From NCBI GenBank assembly GCA_945859605.1, contig OX243825.1, positions 22,457,244-22,521,243 on the forward strand: a stretch of 64,000 nt of DNA. The letters are read 5' to 3'. The position numbers were made by a program, and so were the translations under genes. The notes under the pieces were generated by a model. That model saw only the letters and a list, made by a program, of their open reading frames with translations. It was not told where the DNA came from and did not search any database. Shown here one piece after another: positions 20,327-31,690 of this stretch (position 1 is its first letter; each line of letters begins with the position of its first letter). Origin of the DNA: Lumbricus rubellus (lineage: Eukaryota > Annelida > Clitellata > Crassiclitellata > Lumbricidae).

Positions 20327-22037
20327 CAGTGTTTAATCTAGTCCCCGCCCGCTGGGGGGGAATTCAGGTTTCTGGGGGGGAGACAATCGAGCGTCCGAAG
20401 GACGCTCGTGAGGCGCGTAGCGCCGAGACCGGCAGGGGAGGGGTATGGGGAGGGGGATGTGCCCCCTCCCCATCAGAAACTTTTTGAATTTCCACATTGC
20501 AATGGTAGCATTTTAAGGTACCATCTTGACAAAATAACTGCACTTTTTCAGAGCCCCATCAGAAACTTTTTGAATTTCCACATTGCAATGGTAGCATTTT
20601 AAGGTACCATCTTAACAAAATAACTGCACTTTTTCAGAGCCCCATCAGAAACTTTTTGAATTTCCACATTGCAATGGTAGCATTTTAAGGTACCATCTTA
20701 ACAAAATAACTGTACTTTTTCAAAGCCCCATCAGAAACTTTTTGAATTTCCACATTGCAATGGTAGCATTTTAAGGTACCATCTTAAGAAAATACCTGCA
20801 CTTTTTCAGAGCCCCATCAGAAACTTTTTGAATTTCCACATTGCAATGGTAGCATTTTAAGGTACCATCTTAACAAAATACTTGCACTTTTCAGAGCCCC
20901 ATCAGAAACTTTTAGAATATCCACATTGCAATGGCAGCATTTTAAGGTGTCATCTTAACAAACTGCCTGTACAGTACACTTTTCAGTGCTTATAAGAGTG
21001 GACTTCAATAAATATAAGCAACACTTAACAAATATTTGGGGGGGGAGGGGGTTCCACACTGTAATGGTAGGCCTCCTCTTTTAACATGCCATTTTAGCAA
21101 AATAACTCCATTAGACTATTCAGTACTGATAAAAAAGTGTTTTAGGATCTAATATAATATATGATTATAATTACAATAAAAATATCTTTATGTATCGAGT
21201 TCAGCAGCTCAGTTCTCCTGTTGCTGAGTTATTCTAATGAATAAATGCAGACATGAATATAATAGTAGCCTATATAAGCTGACTTTTCAGCACTATATCA
21301 GTTTAACCCTGTTCCCAAGATGGTCTTGAATTGCTGACCAGGACATACTTTCTGAAATCATATTTAATGGTACACAAACCAACCAAGAACTAATAAACTA
21401 CCGGTGCCAAATTCAAGAAACCATGTGTAGTAATGATGTTGTTTTTAGGTTTTACTATATATATGTGTTCAAATAATAGGACCAAACATTTTGAAATTTT
21501 AGGCCTACAATTTAAAATTTGAAGGATACCACTTTTGAGAAGCCATTTAGTTGTACAAAAGTAGTATTTGTACAAATATTAGCAGTAAGTTATTCTCATT
21601 TTAGCAGGATTGTGTCATATATTATAATAGTAAATAATAACATTATAACCATTGACCATATAATAATAAATAATATTACAGTATATTACAACAATTCACG
21701 TAATACGATGATGTAAAGAGCAACTAAAACTATAAGCATTTTGTCAAATTTTCTGGTGTGGACATCATATCTGTTTTTAGTTGTGCAAAAATAGTGTTTA
21801 TACAAATATATACAGTAAGTTATACTAATTGCAACATGATAGTATCATATATAATAATAGTAAATAATAAATAATCATATAATAGTAAATAACATCACGG
21901 AATATAACACTTCATATAAAACAACGATGAAAATAGTAACTAAAAACCAATATCATTTTGTCAAATTTTTCTGGGGGGGGGAAATGTCAATCCTGGGGGG
22001 GGAACTTCCCCCCCAGAGACGTCTAGATTAAACTCTG
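20327..22037. mobile_element. non-autonomous TIR transposon with G-run subterminal ends
   Basis: Ends CAGTGTTTAATCTAG and CTAGATTAAACTCTG (one mismatch) are followed inward by GGGGGGG runs. The 9-bp CTGTATAGG lies on both sides (20318-20326 and 22038-22046). Size 1711 bp with no coding frame. The CAG...CTG ends and 8-9 bp duplication suggest a hAT-like or Mutator-like non-autonomous element. It is inserted in the palindrome array. Confidence 0.8.
20467..20990. repeat. 86-bp tandem repeat inside the transposon, about 6 copies
   Basis: Units start with AGCCCCATCAGAAACTTTTT and include GGTAGCATTTTAAGGTACC. The first five are nearly identical and the last is diverged. The array is internal to the element at 20327-22037. 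Confidence 0.93.
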
Positions 22038-22046
22038 CTGTATAGG

Positions 22047-22135
22047 TCACTTCAGTTGACATTGTCGATGTTTAGGTGACACTTTAGGTGACATTGTATT
22101 TTTAGGTGGCTCCTTTAGTGACATTGTCACTGCTT
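22047..22135. repeat. array of GTGACATTGTCAC-like palindromes, right part
   Basis: Continuation of the 19866-20326 array after the transposon (GTTGACATTGTC, GGTGACATTG, GTGACATTGTCAC). Confidence 0.8.
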
Positions 22136-22765
22136 AATTATATGCATGGTGTAACTTCTTTCAGACTAAAGTTTACCATTTTAAGAGTTCATAAGTTTTG
22201 ATATAGAAAAACATTCTTTCACATCTGTTATGAAAACAGCATGTAGAAATTTTCATAGTTATAATCACACCACGGCTTCGTTTAAGGTCTAAGGCTATAC
22301 TGAACAACCCTATAAGAATTGCATGGAGCAGAAGTTTGGGTTTGAGAAATGTGTTTCTTAATTGCTTACTTTATAGAAGATAACGTATCCCGATTTTCAG
22401 ATTGCCTTTTAACATTATATATGGCGGTGTATTAGGCCTATATAGCCTACATGTATATATTTATATATAAAAACTCCAAATCACTTATTTATATAACTAT
22501 ATCTCAAGGAACGTATGATGGATGGATACTGGCTGGTGCACATCTCCCGCCTCTGGCTCCATAAACTTCGGACATACACACATGCATGTCTTCCTCATCA
22601 TTTCTCTCTTCAGCATCTCCGTTCACGTCTTGAAACTTATATTGGCTTCAGTTTGCAGATCGTCTTTATCAAGCAGCCGCTGGCTAATTTCCTGTATCTC
22701 TACGTTTTCCCATCGGGCTTTTAAAAGAATGGATTTTTGCCATACTTTCTTACATATAGATACTG
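22136..22765. other. intergenic, nothing recognised
   Basis: AT-rich, with ATATAT and TAGGCCTA near 22433. No supported gene. Confidence 0.45.
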
Positions 22766-23005
22766 CAGTGCAGTGTGTGCACGGTATATTTAGCCTATAT
22801 TTGCTGGAGTTGGCTCTTTTATTTGGAATGGCCTTCCTTAATTCTCTAAATATATGCTATAAACTAATGACTAGTTTTTCTTCATCTGTTTCTCACTATT
22901 TAAACTTTAAAGGCATTGCCCACCCCCAGAATTGTCCGTGCTCAGGAGAGAGTCTTTGAATAGTCATTATGTGAGAGCCGCTATATAAATTTATATAGAC
23001 ACAAT
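22766..23005 (+). mobile_element. probable LINE 3' fragment
   Basis: A frame with LLFGMAFLNSLN resembles the LWNxLPxxLR block of LINE ORF2 ends. It is followed by GCTCAGGAGAGAGTCTTTGAA and CCGCTATATAAATT, a degenerate version of the CTCAGAGGCGCTCCC...GCGCTATA tail found at other copies. Confidence 0.4.
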
Positions 23006-23224
23006 ACAATAGGCCTACAGTATACAATAGGCCTACTGACATTTGCAACAGCTGATCGATAGTGGTATTGGTCTGCAATCACAAAGGGCTCTAGCCTGAT
23101 TAACAGACTCCCATCCAAGCTCACTCTAGATTTATGTAACAAACCTACAGAGACAATTAAGCTATATGGATATAATTAATTGGATATTCAACATTTTTTT
23201 TGCCCTCGACGCAGCTGCAGTCAA

Positions 23225-24125
23225 AGGTGCCACCCCTGCAGTGTTATTTCTATTAACTGGAACTGTAACTGAAATAGCAAAATAACTTAACATTCTTAGG
23301 CAGTTAGCATAACTGTAACTAAAACTGAAACTTTAAATTCTGAATAACTGAAATTGTGATAGAAACTGAGAAACAATAATTGTTTAACTGAATACTTATG
23401 AACTGTAGTTAACTTTAAAGTAGAAAATCTGTGTTTTCATTACTTTGGAATTCTAGGAGAATCATATATAATACAGGTAGTCTATACAGTCAGTTTTCTA
23501 CTCTCATTTCACATCCGCTTTCTTTTCGTTATCTTGTCATTTATTAACACAAGAAAAATGTTCAAGCCAATGGTGGTCGAAAAGTAGAAAGTGGTGTGTT
23601 GGAATATTTTTTGGTAATCTATCGTTTAGCGATGTGCAAAATAGAAATTGACGTCAATACTTTTTGTTGCGATAAATCAACACAGACACTTCAGAATGTT
23701 AGCTTCAACATTGCATAATAAGTTAAATCATATTGATTTGTTACATAATTATTTCTTGGAACCTTTCAGAATAGGCCTACTTGTGATCTTAAAAAACTCG
23801 AGACTATCGATAATTATTTTCCATTGTAATAAGCTATATCAGGACATCTGAAAGTAATACTTGAGCCTGTAACAGAAAACTGAAAACCATAACTGAAAAC
23901 TAAAAACCATAATTGAAAACTGAAAACCATAATTAAAAACTGAAAAGCCATAATTGAAAACTGAAAACCATAATTGAAAACTGAAAAACCATAATTCAAA
24001 ACTGAAAAGCCATGCAGGCAGCAGATATAACTGCAACTGTGACTAAAAAAATCAAAAATGAGGTAACTGTAACTGAAACTGTAACAGTAACTGAAAAGCC
24101 ATAATTGTTCAAGCTCTAGGTGAAA
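23225..24125. repeat. AACTGTAACTGAAA and CATAATTGAAAACTGAAAAC arrays
   Basis: First loose ACTGAAACT-type units (23250-23420), then from about 23870 to 24010 roughly 20-bp units CATAATTGAAAACTGAAAAC in near-perfect tandem. Frames through it are periodic artefacts. Confidence 0.85.
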
Positions 24126-24439
24126 AATTAACCGTGACCATTGTGTATTGCAACGTCCATAGCTCCTGTAAAATCTCTGCTGGCACTCATGCCTCCTCAT
24201 GTAGCCTACGATCCACCATGTATTCATATACATGTATCATCCATGCATGATGAAAGAACGACAGAAATAATTGATGCACGTCTCTAACGCTGTAGGCTTA
24301 GTTTTCATTGCAAATAAAATTCAATCGTTGGTGTCACGTTTAAATGGTAGCGCTACGGAAGCCTCATGATTACATAGATAAGAGTAAGACAGACTAAAAC
24401 TTACAGCTATAGTCAACAACAACACCAACAGCGAGTTGC

Positions 24440-24745
24440 TCTTCAAATCCTGAACTGCTTAGTCGAACTTCTGAACTTAAGAATGCACGATTTTTCAGTT
24501 GTGCTGTAATTCCATCGAGATCTTAAACTATCCGAAGAAGTGGAGAAAGTGGAGGAGGACGTGAGACGACGTAGTGAGAGCTGGAAGTGGGATGAGATGT
24601 TGTACAATAGGTGATAAGCACCGGCTGCCATTCCCCGGGCGATTGAAGGACGAAGCTGGAACGCCTATGCATGCATCAATTGGTCAGGTGCAAATCGTTG
24701 AAGCGATGTGATTGGTCAGCCACCTGTCAATCATCACATGAAAAA
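24440..24745. promoter_or_regulatory. possible promoter with repeated CCAAT-type boxes
   Basis: Unique, relatively GC-rich sequence with ATTGGTCAG at about 24680 and again at 24712, plus CAATTGG. Inverted CCAAT boxes this close are typical of promoters. A short minus-strand frame starts MAAGAYHLLYN near 24631, but no splice partner or homologue was recognised. Confidence 0.25.
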
Positions 24746-25219
24746 TGCGATTGATATGGTTGAGTGGGCACAGTTGCTCTCTTTACTCAACAGCTCAATA
24801 GTTATTTGTTTTTTACATATCTGCAGTGCCAGCATTCTTTGCAACAACCGGGCAATAGATGGGCCATTCCTTGATTTCCATGAGGTGCTTCACAGGTGTA
24901 AGCCTACAGCAGCTTGCCCATTTCAGTTATAGGCCTGCACTCAAAACCGAACTACAGGGCTTGAAATAAAAAATTAATACTGTCAATGTAATGTAAAAAA
25001 TATTTATTTAGTAGGTTTTTAAAAAGAGCTGCTTGCACAGAGGATCTGAACTGGCAACAAGCGCCATTATAACATGTCAGACAGAGCTGTTGAACTGCAT
25101 GATACATGGGCGGGTACAGGATATACTATTATAGTAGGCCTATATTCATTTCAGACATTTATCTAGTGGCATTACATACATAATAATTATTATGCCGCTA
25201 TGCGGCTCCCGAGTATAGG
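24746..25219. other. intergenic, nothing recognised
   Basis: No gene, RNA or clear repeat. Two TAGGCCTA octamers lie near 25136 and 25214. Confidence 0.4.
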
Positions 25220-25224
25220 CCTAT

Positions 25225-26185
25225 AATTCGGAACCGAACAACTCGCAACCGGACAATTCGGAGCGACAATTCGTAGCCGGACAATTCGGGACGGACAATT
25301 CGTAGCCGGACAATTCAGATTCGGAGCGGACAATTCGGGGTGAACGGCCAAGAATTATTCTCATCAATCCAACTTCTATACGCGCGCGAAAGCAAGAACA
25401 ACTTTCATCAATCCAATTAACTTTATACACTGTGCCCCATAAAAAACACACCAAAAACTTTTCAAAAATCTTCTATAAAACTAAGCCAATTGTAATAAAA
25501 GTTTGTACGTTATTTCTCAAATAATTTTGCCCCAAAACATTTTACATTTTACTTACTCACAGAAGTGGTTGCTGTTGGAGGCAGTGACGCAGACTAGGCG
25601 TGTTTGGAAACATTTAAACAGAGATTAGTAACTTATAGGACAGCGCCCCAGCACAACGCGCAAAGGACACCATTGCGTTGCTGCGACGTGAAACACCAAG
25701 CTTCATTGGACCGGAACTCTGGCCAGCAAACTCACCAGACCTCAATCCCGTTGACTACAGAATTTGGGGTCTAATACAGGAACGCGTCTACCAGACAGCT
25801 TCAACGAGTTGAAGGAGCGCCTCATCGTTGTGTGGGCACAGTTGAAGCAGAGTGTCATTGACAAAGCTATTGAACAGTGGCGGCCAAAGCTGAGAGCCTG
25901 CATGCGCAGCTGCGCTCAAGCGAAGGGACATCCCTTCGAACATCTTCTTAAATGAAACATTACTTTTTCTTATTTAACATTAGACTTACATGCGTTTCAT
26001 GACAAAGTTTTTTGGTGTGTTTTTTTATGGGGCACAGTGTGTATTTAGGCCTAAGCAAAATATTTCGTCGATCCGCTCCGAATTGGCCGCTCCGAATTGG
26101 CCGCTCCGAATTGGCCGCTCCGAATTGGCCGTTCCGAACTGTGTGCTCCGAATTGTCATTCTGCATGAATTGTTCGTCTCCGAAT
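25225..26185. mobile_element. foldback element with GGACAATTCGGAGC iterons, split by a mariner
   Basis: The left arm (25225-25345) has about seven units of the 14-base type GGACAATTCGGAGC. The right arm (26070-26185) has the inverse (GCTCCGAATTGGCC). Between them lies TCATCAATCCAACTTCTATA (25361-25380), almost the same as the core unit of the foldback element at 37477-38277. The mariner at 25426-26041 is inserted in the core. Outer boundaries and target duplication are not clear. A stray half-unit pair, GGCTCCGAATTGTCCGG, lies at about 34431. Confidence 0.65.
25426..26041 (+). mobile_element. mariner-type element, internally deleted, broken transposase
   Basis: Terminal repeats TACACTGTGCCCCATAAAA and its inverse TTATGGGGCACAGTGTG are flanked by TA on both sides (25424-25425, 26042-26043). 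Plus-strand pieces read WPANSPDLNPVDYRIWGLIQ (third catalytic region and following block), then after a frameshift near 25790 FNELKERLIVVWAQLKQSVI and a C-terminus near 25955 (AKGHPFEHLLK). The N-terminal DNA-binding half is absent. It is a dead remnant 616 bp long. Confidence 0.88.
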
Positions 26186-26202
26186 TGTCGGAACATATTG
26201 CT

Positions 26203-26275
26203 GAATGAGTGAGTGAGTGAGTGAATGAATGAGTGAGTGAGTGAGTGAGTGAGTGAGTGAGTGATTGAGTGAGAG
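26203..26275. repeat. GAGT/GAAT tetranucleotide repeat
   Basis: TGAGTGAGTGAGTGAATGAA-type run directly after the foldback arm. Confidence 0.93.
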
Positions 26276-26279
26276 ATAA

Positions 26280-27090
26280 TATATGACGAGGAAGACGGTT
26301 TGAGCTGCCGTGTGAATGAGAATTCAATTCGTATATCTTCACTCATCAAAGCGGCTGTCGCTAAGCAATTCACGAACACGCGCTTCATTATGTGTATACA
26401 TTGAACGTGTCCCTTGCCGTCGCTAATTAAACTGCTATAGCACATTGCAAGTTAATTTACAATTAATTAATTCACTCATTAAGTTTCGTTCATATTTACC
26501 TTATCTCACACGTCGCCTTTATATTCGATTTATCTGTTATAAAATTGAAAAGATGCATGTTAAGTTGTTAACTATAATTGTTTGCATTGCAGCTTTACAT
26601 TAACAATTGCTCACCAAGGACCAACAATAAGCTTCCGAGTTTCGGGACTGTGTTTGCAGTTGGGATATTGCAATTAAACACACGCTTAATTAAATATTTT
26701 ACAAGAAGATATGGAGAGATTCGCTAATTCCTGTTAAGAGACTTTTAAACCGGTCACACATTTTGCTCTCATCTTGATCACGGATCAATGACATTGGCCA
26801 ACATGCTTTGGATTAATAACTGCATTCTGTTTACATACTATACATACTATACCATAAATGTTATTCTAGATCCGGTCAATATATACACAGGCTGCAGTTC
26901 TCTTTGGGCTCGTAGTGGTCACCGTTTATCGAGCCACGGTGTACCTTTTGGCTTAAGGGTGTCTTTATCCCTGCAGAGCTGTTGATGTTGAAAGAATAGC
27001 AACCGTATACACAGTCGCTATCAAGTTCGAACTCGACACGGCTCATAAATCGTCCGATTCTCCGTCAGTATTCGTCTGGCTGTCCCACTC
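26280..27090. promoter_or_regulatory. unique block rich in TAATTA motifs, possible enhancer
   Basis: No repeats or coding sense. Several homeodomain-type cores occur (GCTAATTAAAC, CAATTAATTAATTC, GCTTAATTAAAT, GCTAATTCC) in about 400 bp, with retained CpGs. A cis-regulatory role is only an inference from motif density and uniqueness. Confidence 0.22.
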
Positions 27091-27127
27091 TCTATGTCTG
27101 AATGTATATGCAAATTATGCATGAATA

Positions 27128-27735
27128 AATGTATGTATGTACATGTATGTATGTATGTATGTACATGTATGTATGTATGTATGTATGTATGTATGTATGT
27201 ATGTATGTATGTATGTATGTATGTATGTATGTATGTATGTATGTATGTATGTATGTATGTATGTATGTATATATATATATGTTAGTATGTATGTATGTAT
27301 GTATGTATGTATGTATGTACATGCATGTATGTATGTATGTATGTATGTATGTATGTATGTATGTATGTATGTATGTGTGTATGTATGTATGTATGTATGT
27401 ATGTATGTATGTATGTATGTATGTATGTATGTATGTATTAAATGCATGCATGTATGTATGTATGTATGTATGTATGTATGTATGTATGTATGTATGTATG
27501 TATGTATGTATGTATGTATGTATGTATGTATGTATGTATGTATGTATGTATGTATGTATGTATGTATGTATGTATGTATGTATGTATGTATGTATGTGTG
27601 TATGTATGTATGTATGTATGTATGTATGTATGTATGTATGTATGTATGTATGTATGTATGTATGTATGTATGTATGTATGGATGTCTTCTTCTTCGTCTT
27701 CTTCTTCTTCTTCTTCTTCTTCTTCTTCTTCTTCA
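27128..27735. repeat. GTAT microsatellite (about 550 bp) ending in a TTC run
   Basis: Almost uninterrupted ATGT units with a few point changes and phase slips (ATATATAT near 27270, a TTAAATGCATGC island near 27438). It switches at about 27685 to TCTTCTTC. It is open in all frames because the unit lacks stop codons in the plus sense. Confidence 0.97.
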
Positions 27736-28274
27736 GAAAGTAAGTAAAATTTACTTATCAAATTTACTATATCAATCAAGGCATATTTGACATGGCATGG
27801 CAACATCAATCAATTTCTCTGCAATGAATTCATCAAACAATCATCAAAGGCTTCGTCGATTTCTTAAATTGCGCTATGTATGCTACTAATAGTTATAACG
27901 TTTGCATTTCATTGCATTGAGACAGCATTTCACTATAGCGGTCCATGATTCACGATAGGACGAACTTAAACGGATAATTAATTATATGAGCAATCTGATC
28001 TTCTTTTAATTTACAGTATTCTTTAAATTCTTAATTAGCGAAGAATGGGGCGCTAGATGGTGCAGTGCTTTGCATGCTTCATGGACTGTTAAAAGCGAAA
28101 GGCTGAATAGGAGGATTCAAACAGAAATTTGCCTCAAGATTCCTATAGGCCTACTCGGCGGGCGCCCTTCGTCAACTCAACTGTATTTATGACTAATACG
28201 AGTGAATGTCGGTGGGGATACGGCGAGGGAGAGGAATGTCAAACGCCCTCATTGATGCCTTCAAATATCTTATT

Positions 28275-28326
28275 CTTCTTTTCCATCATCGTCATCATCA
28301 TCATCATCATCACCAGCAGCAGCAAG

Positions 28327-28373
<47 letters not shown>

Positions 28374-28500
28374 CCACCACCAGCAAGGTTTGTCGTCGTC
28401 GTCGTTATCTTTCGTCTGCGTCTGCCTCCTCCTCCTTCTCCTCCTCCTCCTTCTTCTTTTCCTCCTCCTTCTCCTCCTCCTCCGGCCGCCTCCTCTCTTC
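28275..28500. repeat. ATC microsatellite followed by a CTC/CTT pyrimidine tract
   Basis: ATC run 28287-28375 with CAGCAG interruptions, then TCGTCGTCG and a CTCCTC-rich tract to about 28500. It ends in a GGGGCGTTGTATAAATTCC tail with GATTGATT, reminiscent of the retroposon tails in this window. Confidence 0.9.
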
Positions 28501-28576
28501 TTTCTCTTCTTATTCTACTTCCTAAGGGGCGTTGTATAAATTCCTATTGATTGATTTATCAACAGAGAAGAATATA

Positions 28577-29971
28577 CAGGGTGGGCCAAAAAAAGTGAGA
28601 ACATCTTAGAGAATACGAGTTATTTACAAATATAATTCAATTAATTATATCGTTTTCATGTATTTTTGTTTGCCAAGTATTTAGCTAATCAGAAATCATG
28701 TTCAATGTGTCCTCCTTGCTTCTCAACGAGTTTTCTAAGCGTCGACGCCACTCGATCGTTTATGCTACTGCATGTCAAATTGTCAATAAAGCGCTGCCCC
28801 AGATTTCTCCATTCTTCGATTATTGCCAACTTGAGCTGCTCAACCATGGTAAATTTTTGCCGAAGGTTGACTTTTTCTTGCAAAGCATCCCATATGTCAT
28901 AATCTACTGTGTTTAAATCACAACTGTTCGGTGGTCACATGTGTGGCTCTACGAAGTTAACATTCTCCTGACGAAGAAAGTTGATTGTATTTCTGGCTGT
29001 GTGAGATGGAGCTCCGTCTTGCTGCTGTAATGTCCAGTTATGGCAGCGGTTCCCAACCCGTGGCCCGAGGGCCAAAAATGGCCCGCCAGGCCTCAGAAAA
29101 TGGCCCGCCAGGCCTCAGAAAATGACTCTCATCTCTCAAAGAATTATCAACAATATGAAAAATTAACAATTTGGACAGGATAGAACACATTATTATTTTC
29201 TATTTGTACAAATTATTTTATTTTAACGTCGATAAATAACACCAAACATTATATTTTGAGTCAATTATAACAATTTGTATGCTGTTAGTTAATACAATTT
29301 TAACCCTGTGGCCCCTAATGTCCTTCAACTGAGAAAAAGTGGCCCTTGTGTCCTCAAACTTATAAAAAGTGGCCCTCGAGTCAAAAAAGGTTGGGAACCA
29401 CTGAGTTATGGCGATCACATATCGCTTGAATTACAGGCAGCAAACCTTGTCTCAGAACATGTCCACAATAATATTCACTGTTTACTTTGGCGCCTGGTTC
29501 AACGAACACAATATTAGTTTTCCCCATTCGAGACACACCAACTGATTGGCTACCATGATACCGCGCGGCTGAAATGGTCACGTTCTCATATGAGTCGACT
29601 TTCCTGAACTTACATTATTCTTTGTTTCAACGGAATAAACAATTAACTGGAGTGGCATCGGTGAATGTCTTTTCGTCTGTAAACCAGATGCTTCGTACAC
29701 TTCTCTCATTAGGAAACCGCTCAAGTAGCTGCCGACTGCGTTGCAAGCGTTTCAAAGTGACATTTTCATTGAGCTTCTGCCCGATCACAGGCTTGTACGT
29801 TTTGAGTTGTAAATTTTGCTAACAATGCGTCGAAATAGAGACATCATATAGCTAAATAGGTAAGTAAGTGAATGAGTAAACAATTTAAGGTATTATGGAT
29901 ACAGTGAAACAAGTTTTGATGCAATTATACTACTTTTCACGCGATGTTCTCACTTTTTTTGGCCCACCCTG
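28577..29971 (-). mobile_element. Tc1/mariner element with broken transposase, host of a hAT insertion
   Basis: TIRs CAGGGTGGGCCAAAAAAAGT and ACTTTTTTTGGCCCACCCTG lie within TATA on both sides. Reading the minus strand: IWFTDEKTF (first catalytic Asp region, near 29690), MGKTNIVFVEPGAKVNSEYY, the hAT interruption at 29403-29044, QQQDGAPSHTARNTINFL (second Asp), then HM followed by TGA where the family has Trp, then PPNSCDLNTVDYDIWDALQ, and a C-terminus IEEWRNLGQRF...VEKQGGHIEH. The HTH N-terminus is missing. Truncation, insertion and nonsense codon make it inactive. Confidence 0.9.
29044..29403. mobile_element. hAT-type non-autonomous element, copy 2
   Basis: Inverted relative to the other two copies: CAGCGGTTCCCAACC at the left and GGTTGGGAACCACTG at the right, with a perfect 8-bp duplication AGTTATGG (29036-29043, 29404-29411). 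It interrupts the mariner transposase frame, so it is younger than the mariner. Confidence 0.92.
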
Positions 29972-30144
29972 TATATATAGACCTAGATATTTTTCTATAC
30001 AGTTAGATAGTCAATTTGTCACCACGGTTGTATTGCACAATATGTAATGTATGCAATACAGGCTGGAATTAGGCTGCACTTGTATATTCGTAGGCTACTC
30101 TGTGTTCACTTCTCATTATAATTATTATAAAGCCAGCCACCCAC

Positions 30145-30301
30145 CCCCATGATTCTCAGATACCAAAGCAGATGAATCTCGTGACACTGATAAACGTCCG
30201 TTCATTCGGAGCAGATCTGGTTGCTTGGTGCTGACTCCCTGCGGCGGCTGATCTTCTTTCTGGTTCTTACTCTTGGCAGATTTATTGTCTTTCGTTGTCA
30301 T
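30145..30301 (-). CDS. candidate first coding exon of an unidentified gene
   Basis: On the minus strand an ATG at 30301 (context CTACAAATGA, in-frame TAG upstream) opens 52 codons beginning MTTKDNKSAKSKNQKEDQPP and containing LLRMNGRLSVSRDSSALVSE. It reaches a GGGG|GTGGGT donor at 30145/30144 in phase 1. The composition is hydrophilic, Lys/Ser-rich and non-repetitive, unlike the surrounding microsatellites. I do not recognise the protein. Phase 1 would allow joining to the minus-strand exon near 17.4 kb (via an acceptor ending about 17461) or straight to UNCX exon 2, but there is no direct evidence for either. Confidence 0.3.
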
Positions 30302-30496
30302 TTGTAGCTTAAGGCGCTACACTAGTTTCAGAGAGAGAGGGATAAAGAGAGAAAGACAAACAAACGCTGATATAATATCATGCAATCGGAAGCACGGACA
30401 GCGGATACAAAACAAATAAATGTTTATTTAAGGGTGATAGAAAATATATAGGGTGAGTTATATAGCGCGGAAGATGATGAAAAGGCGCTGTACATG

Positions 30497-30592
30497 AATG
30501 GATGGATGGATGGATGGATGGATGGATGGATGGATGGATGGATGGATGAATGGATGAATTGGTGGGTGGATGGATGGATGGACGGACGGATG
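30497..30592. repeat. ATGG tetranucleotide repeat
   Basis: GGATGGATGGAT run following GGCGCTGTACATGAATGG, again the layout of a retroposon tail with a short repeated end. Confidence 0.93.
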
Positions 30593-31190
30593 GACTGATT
30601 GATTATACATAGATATACAGAGATACAGAGACAGATGCGCAGACTATCGGAAGCAAGACACTTTAGAATATTCATCATCAACGCAGGTGTATAGGTCTAT
30701 AAATATAATTATTATAGGCAGGTGAGTATATATATAATATATAATATATATACAATTATATATATCATCATGTAAACAGATACAACAATCGCGACAATAA
30801 TTATCTGAACGAAAACGATTAGCAAAGACATTCAGGTTGAGAGATTGAAGAAGGACGCACATGATACATGTGAACGGACAGACAGAGACAATGTGAGAGA
30901 GGCAAAGGAAGACACGGAGGCAGACAGCCAGACACACGTGCCATGTTACGATAAGAGTAGAGCGTCCTAATGCATGGTCAGTCATCGGTCAGATGTCAGA
31001 GGTCAGTTGGTCATCGTCAGATGTCGATTTCAGTAGCTGACCATCCTCGATAGACGCGGATGATGATGATGATGCTGCTGCTCTTCCTCTTATCTCATCC
31101 AGTCACGGGTCCAACAGATAAGGAGGATGCCTAGCAGCGGATAAGTTAATCGGAGGACAGTTCATGCAACGACCTGATCCCTACATATAA
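30593..31190. other. intergenic, nothing recognised
   Basis: Contains AT dinucleotide patches (30725-30770) and a CAGACAGAGAC-type patch near 30880-30930. No gene. Confidence 0.4.
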
Positions 31191-31191
31191 G

Positions 31192-31248
<57 letters not shown>
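31191..31248. repeat. CTG trinucleotide repeat, about 18 units
   Basis: Perfect GCTGCTGCT run. A poly-Leu frame crosses it, but no homologous coding sequence follows. Confidence 0.95.
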
Positions 31249-31250
<2 letters not shown>

Positions 31251-31690
31251 ATCTCCGTCCATTGGTGCTTCTGTTTATGCCGCACGCTTGCCCCCTCTTC
31301 CTCGTCGTCTGGTATCAGCTCAGCAACGCTTCCAGAATCAGGTTTCATCTGGCAATGCACAACTACCTCTTAAAGTCAACACCGATTCTTACCGTGCCCA
31401 GTGCGGTTTGTTCTGAGCGGAGTGCTCTTCGCGTGCCCCAGGGGTTAAAATCAGACATAAACGCAGCATGATGAGGACGAAGTCCATATGGGAGGTCGCT
31501 GGTAGGGTGTAGGAGTGGCCGAGGGTGGGGTGGGTGGGCGGGGTGGGGTGGAGGCGTATAGTTTGGATGCTTCGGACATAGCAGGACTTTTGTTTACGTT
31601 CATTCTACACCCGCTAATGCAATTATGCCGACGAGATCTGAGAGCGTCTGTAATTATCAATAAATCGAGCGATTAGTAGGTGCATGCCGT
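31249..31690. other. intergenic, nothing recognised
   Basis: Includes a G-rich GGGTGGGGTGGGTGGGCGGG tract (about 31526-31550) with four or more G-runs that could form a G-quadruplex. No gene is supported. Confidence 0.4.

Noticed and set aside
18640..26185. CRISPR-like arrays of direct repeats
   Set aside because: The 51-bp, 86-bp and 14-bp repeats have no unique spacers of constant length, and the genome is clearly eukaryotic.
25225..26185. Telomere or centromere satellite
   Set aside because: Short iterons occur as inverted arms around a core rather than as one long direct array.
27129..27790. Open frames over 200 codons of repeating MYVC / YIHT
   Set aside because: They are produced by the GTAT tetranucleotide array, which lacks stops in several frames. 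There is no conserved protein sense.
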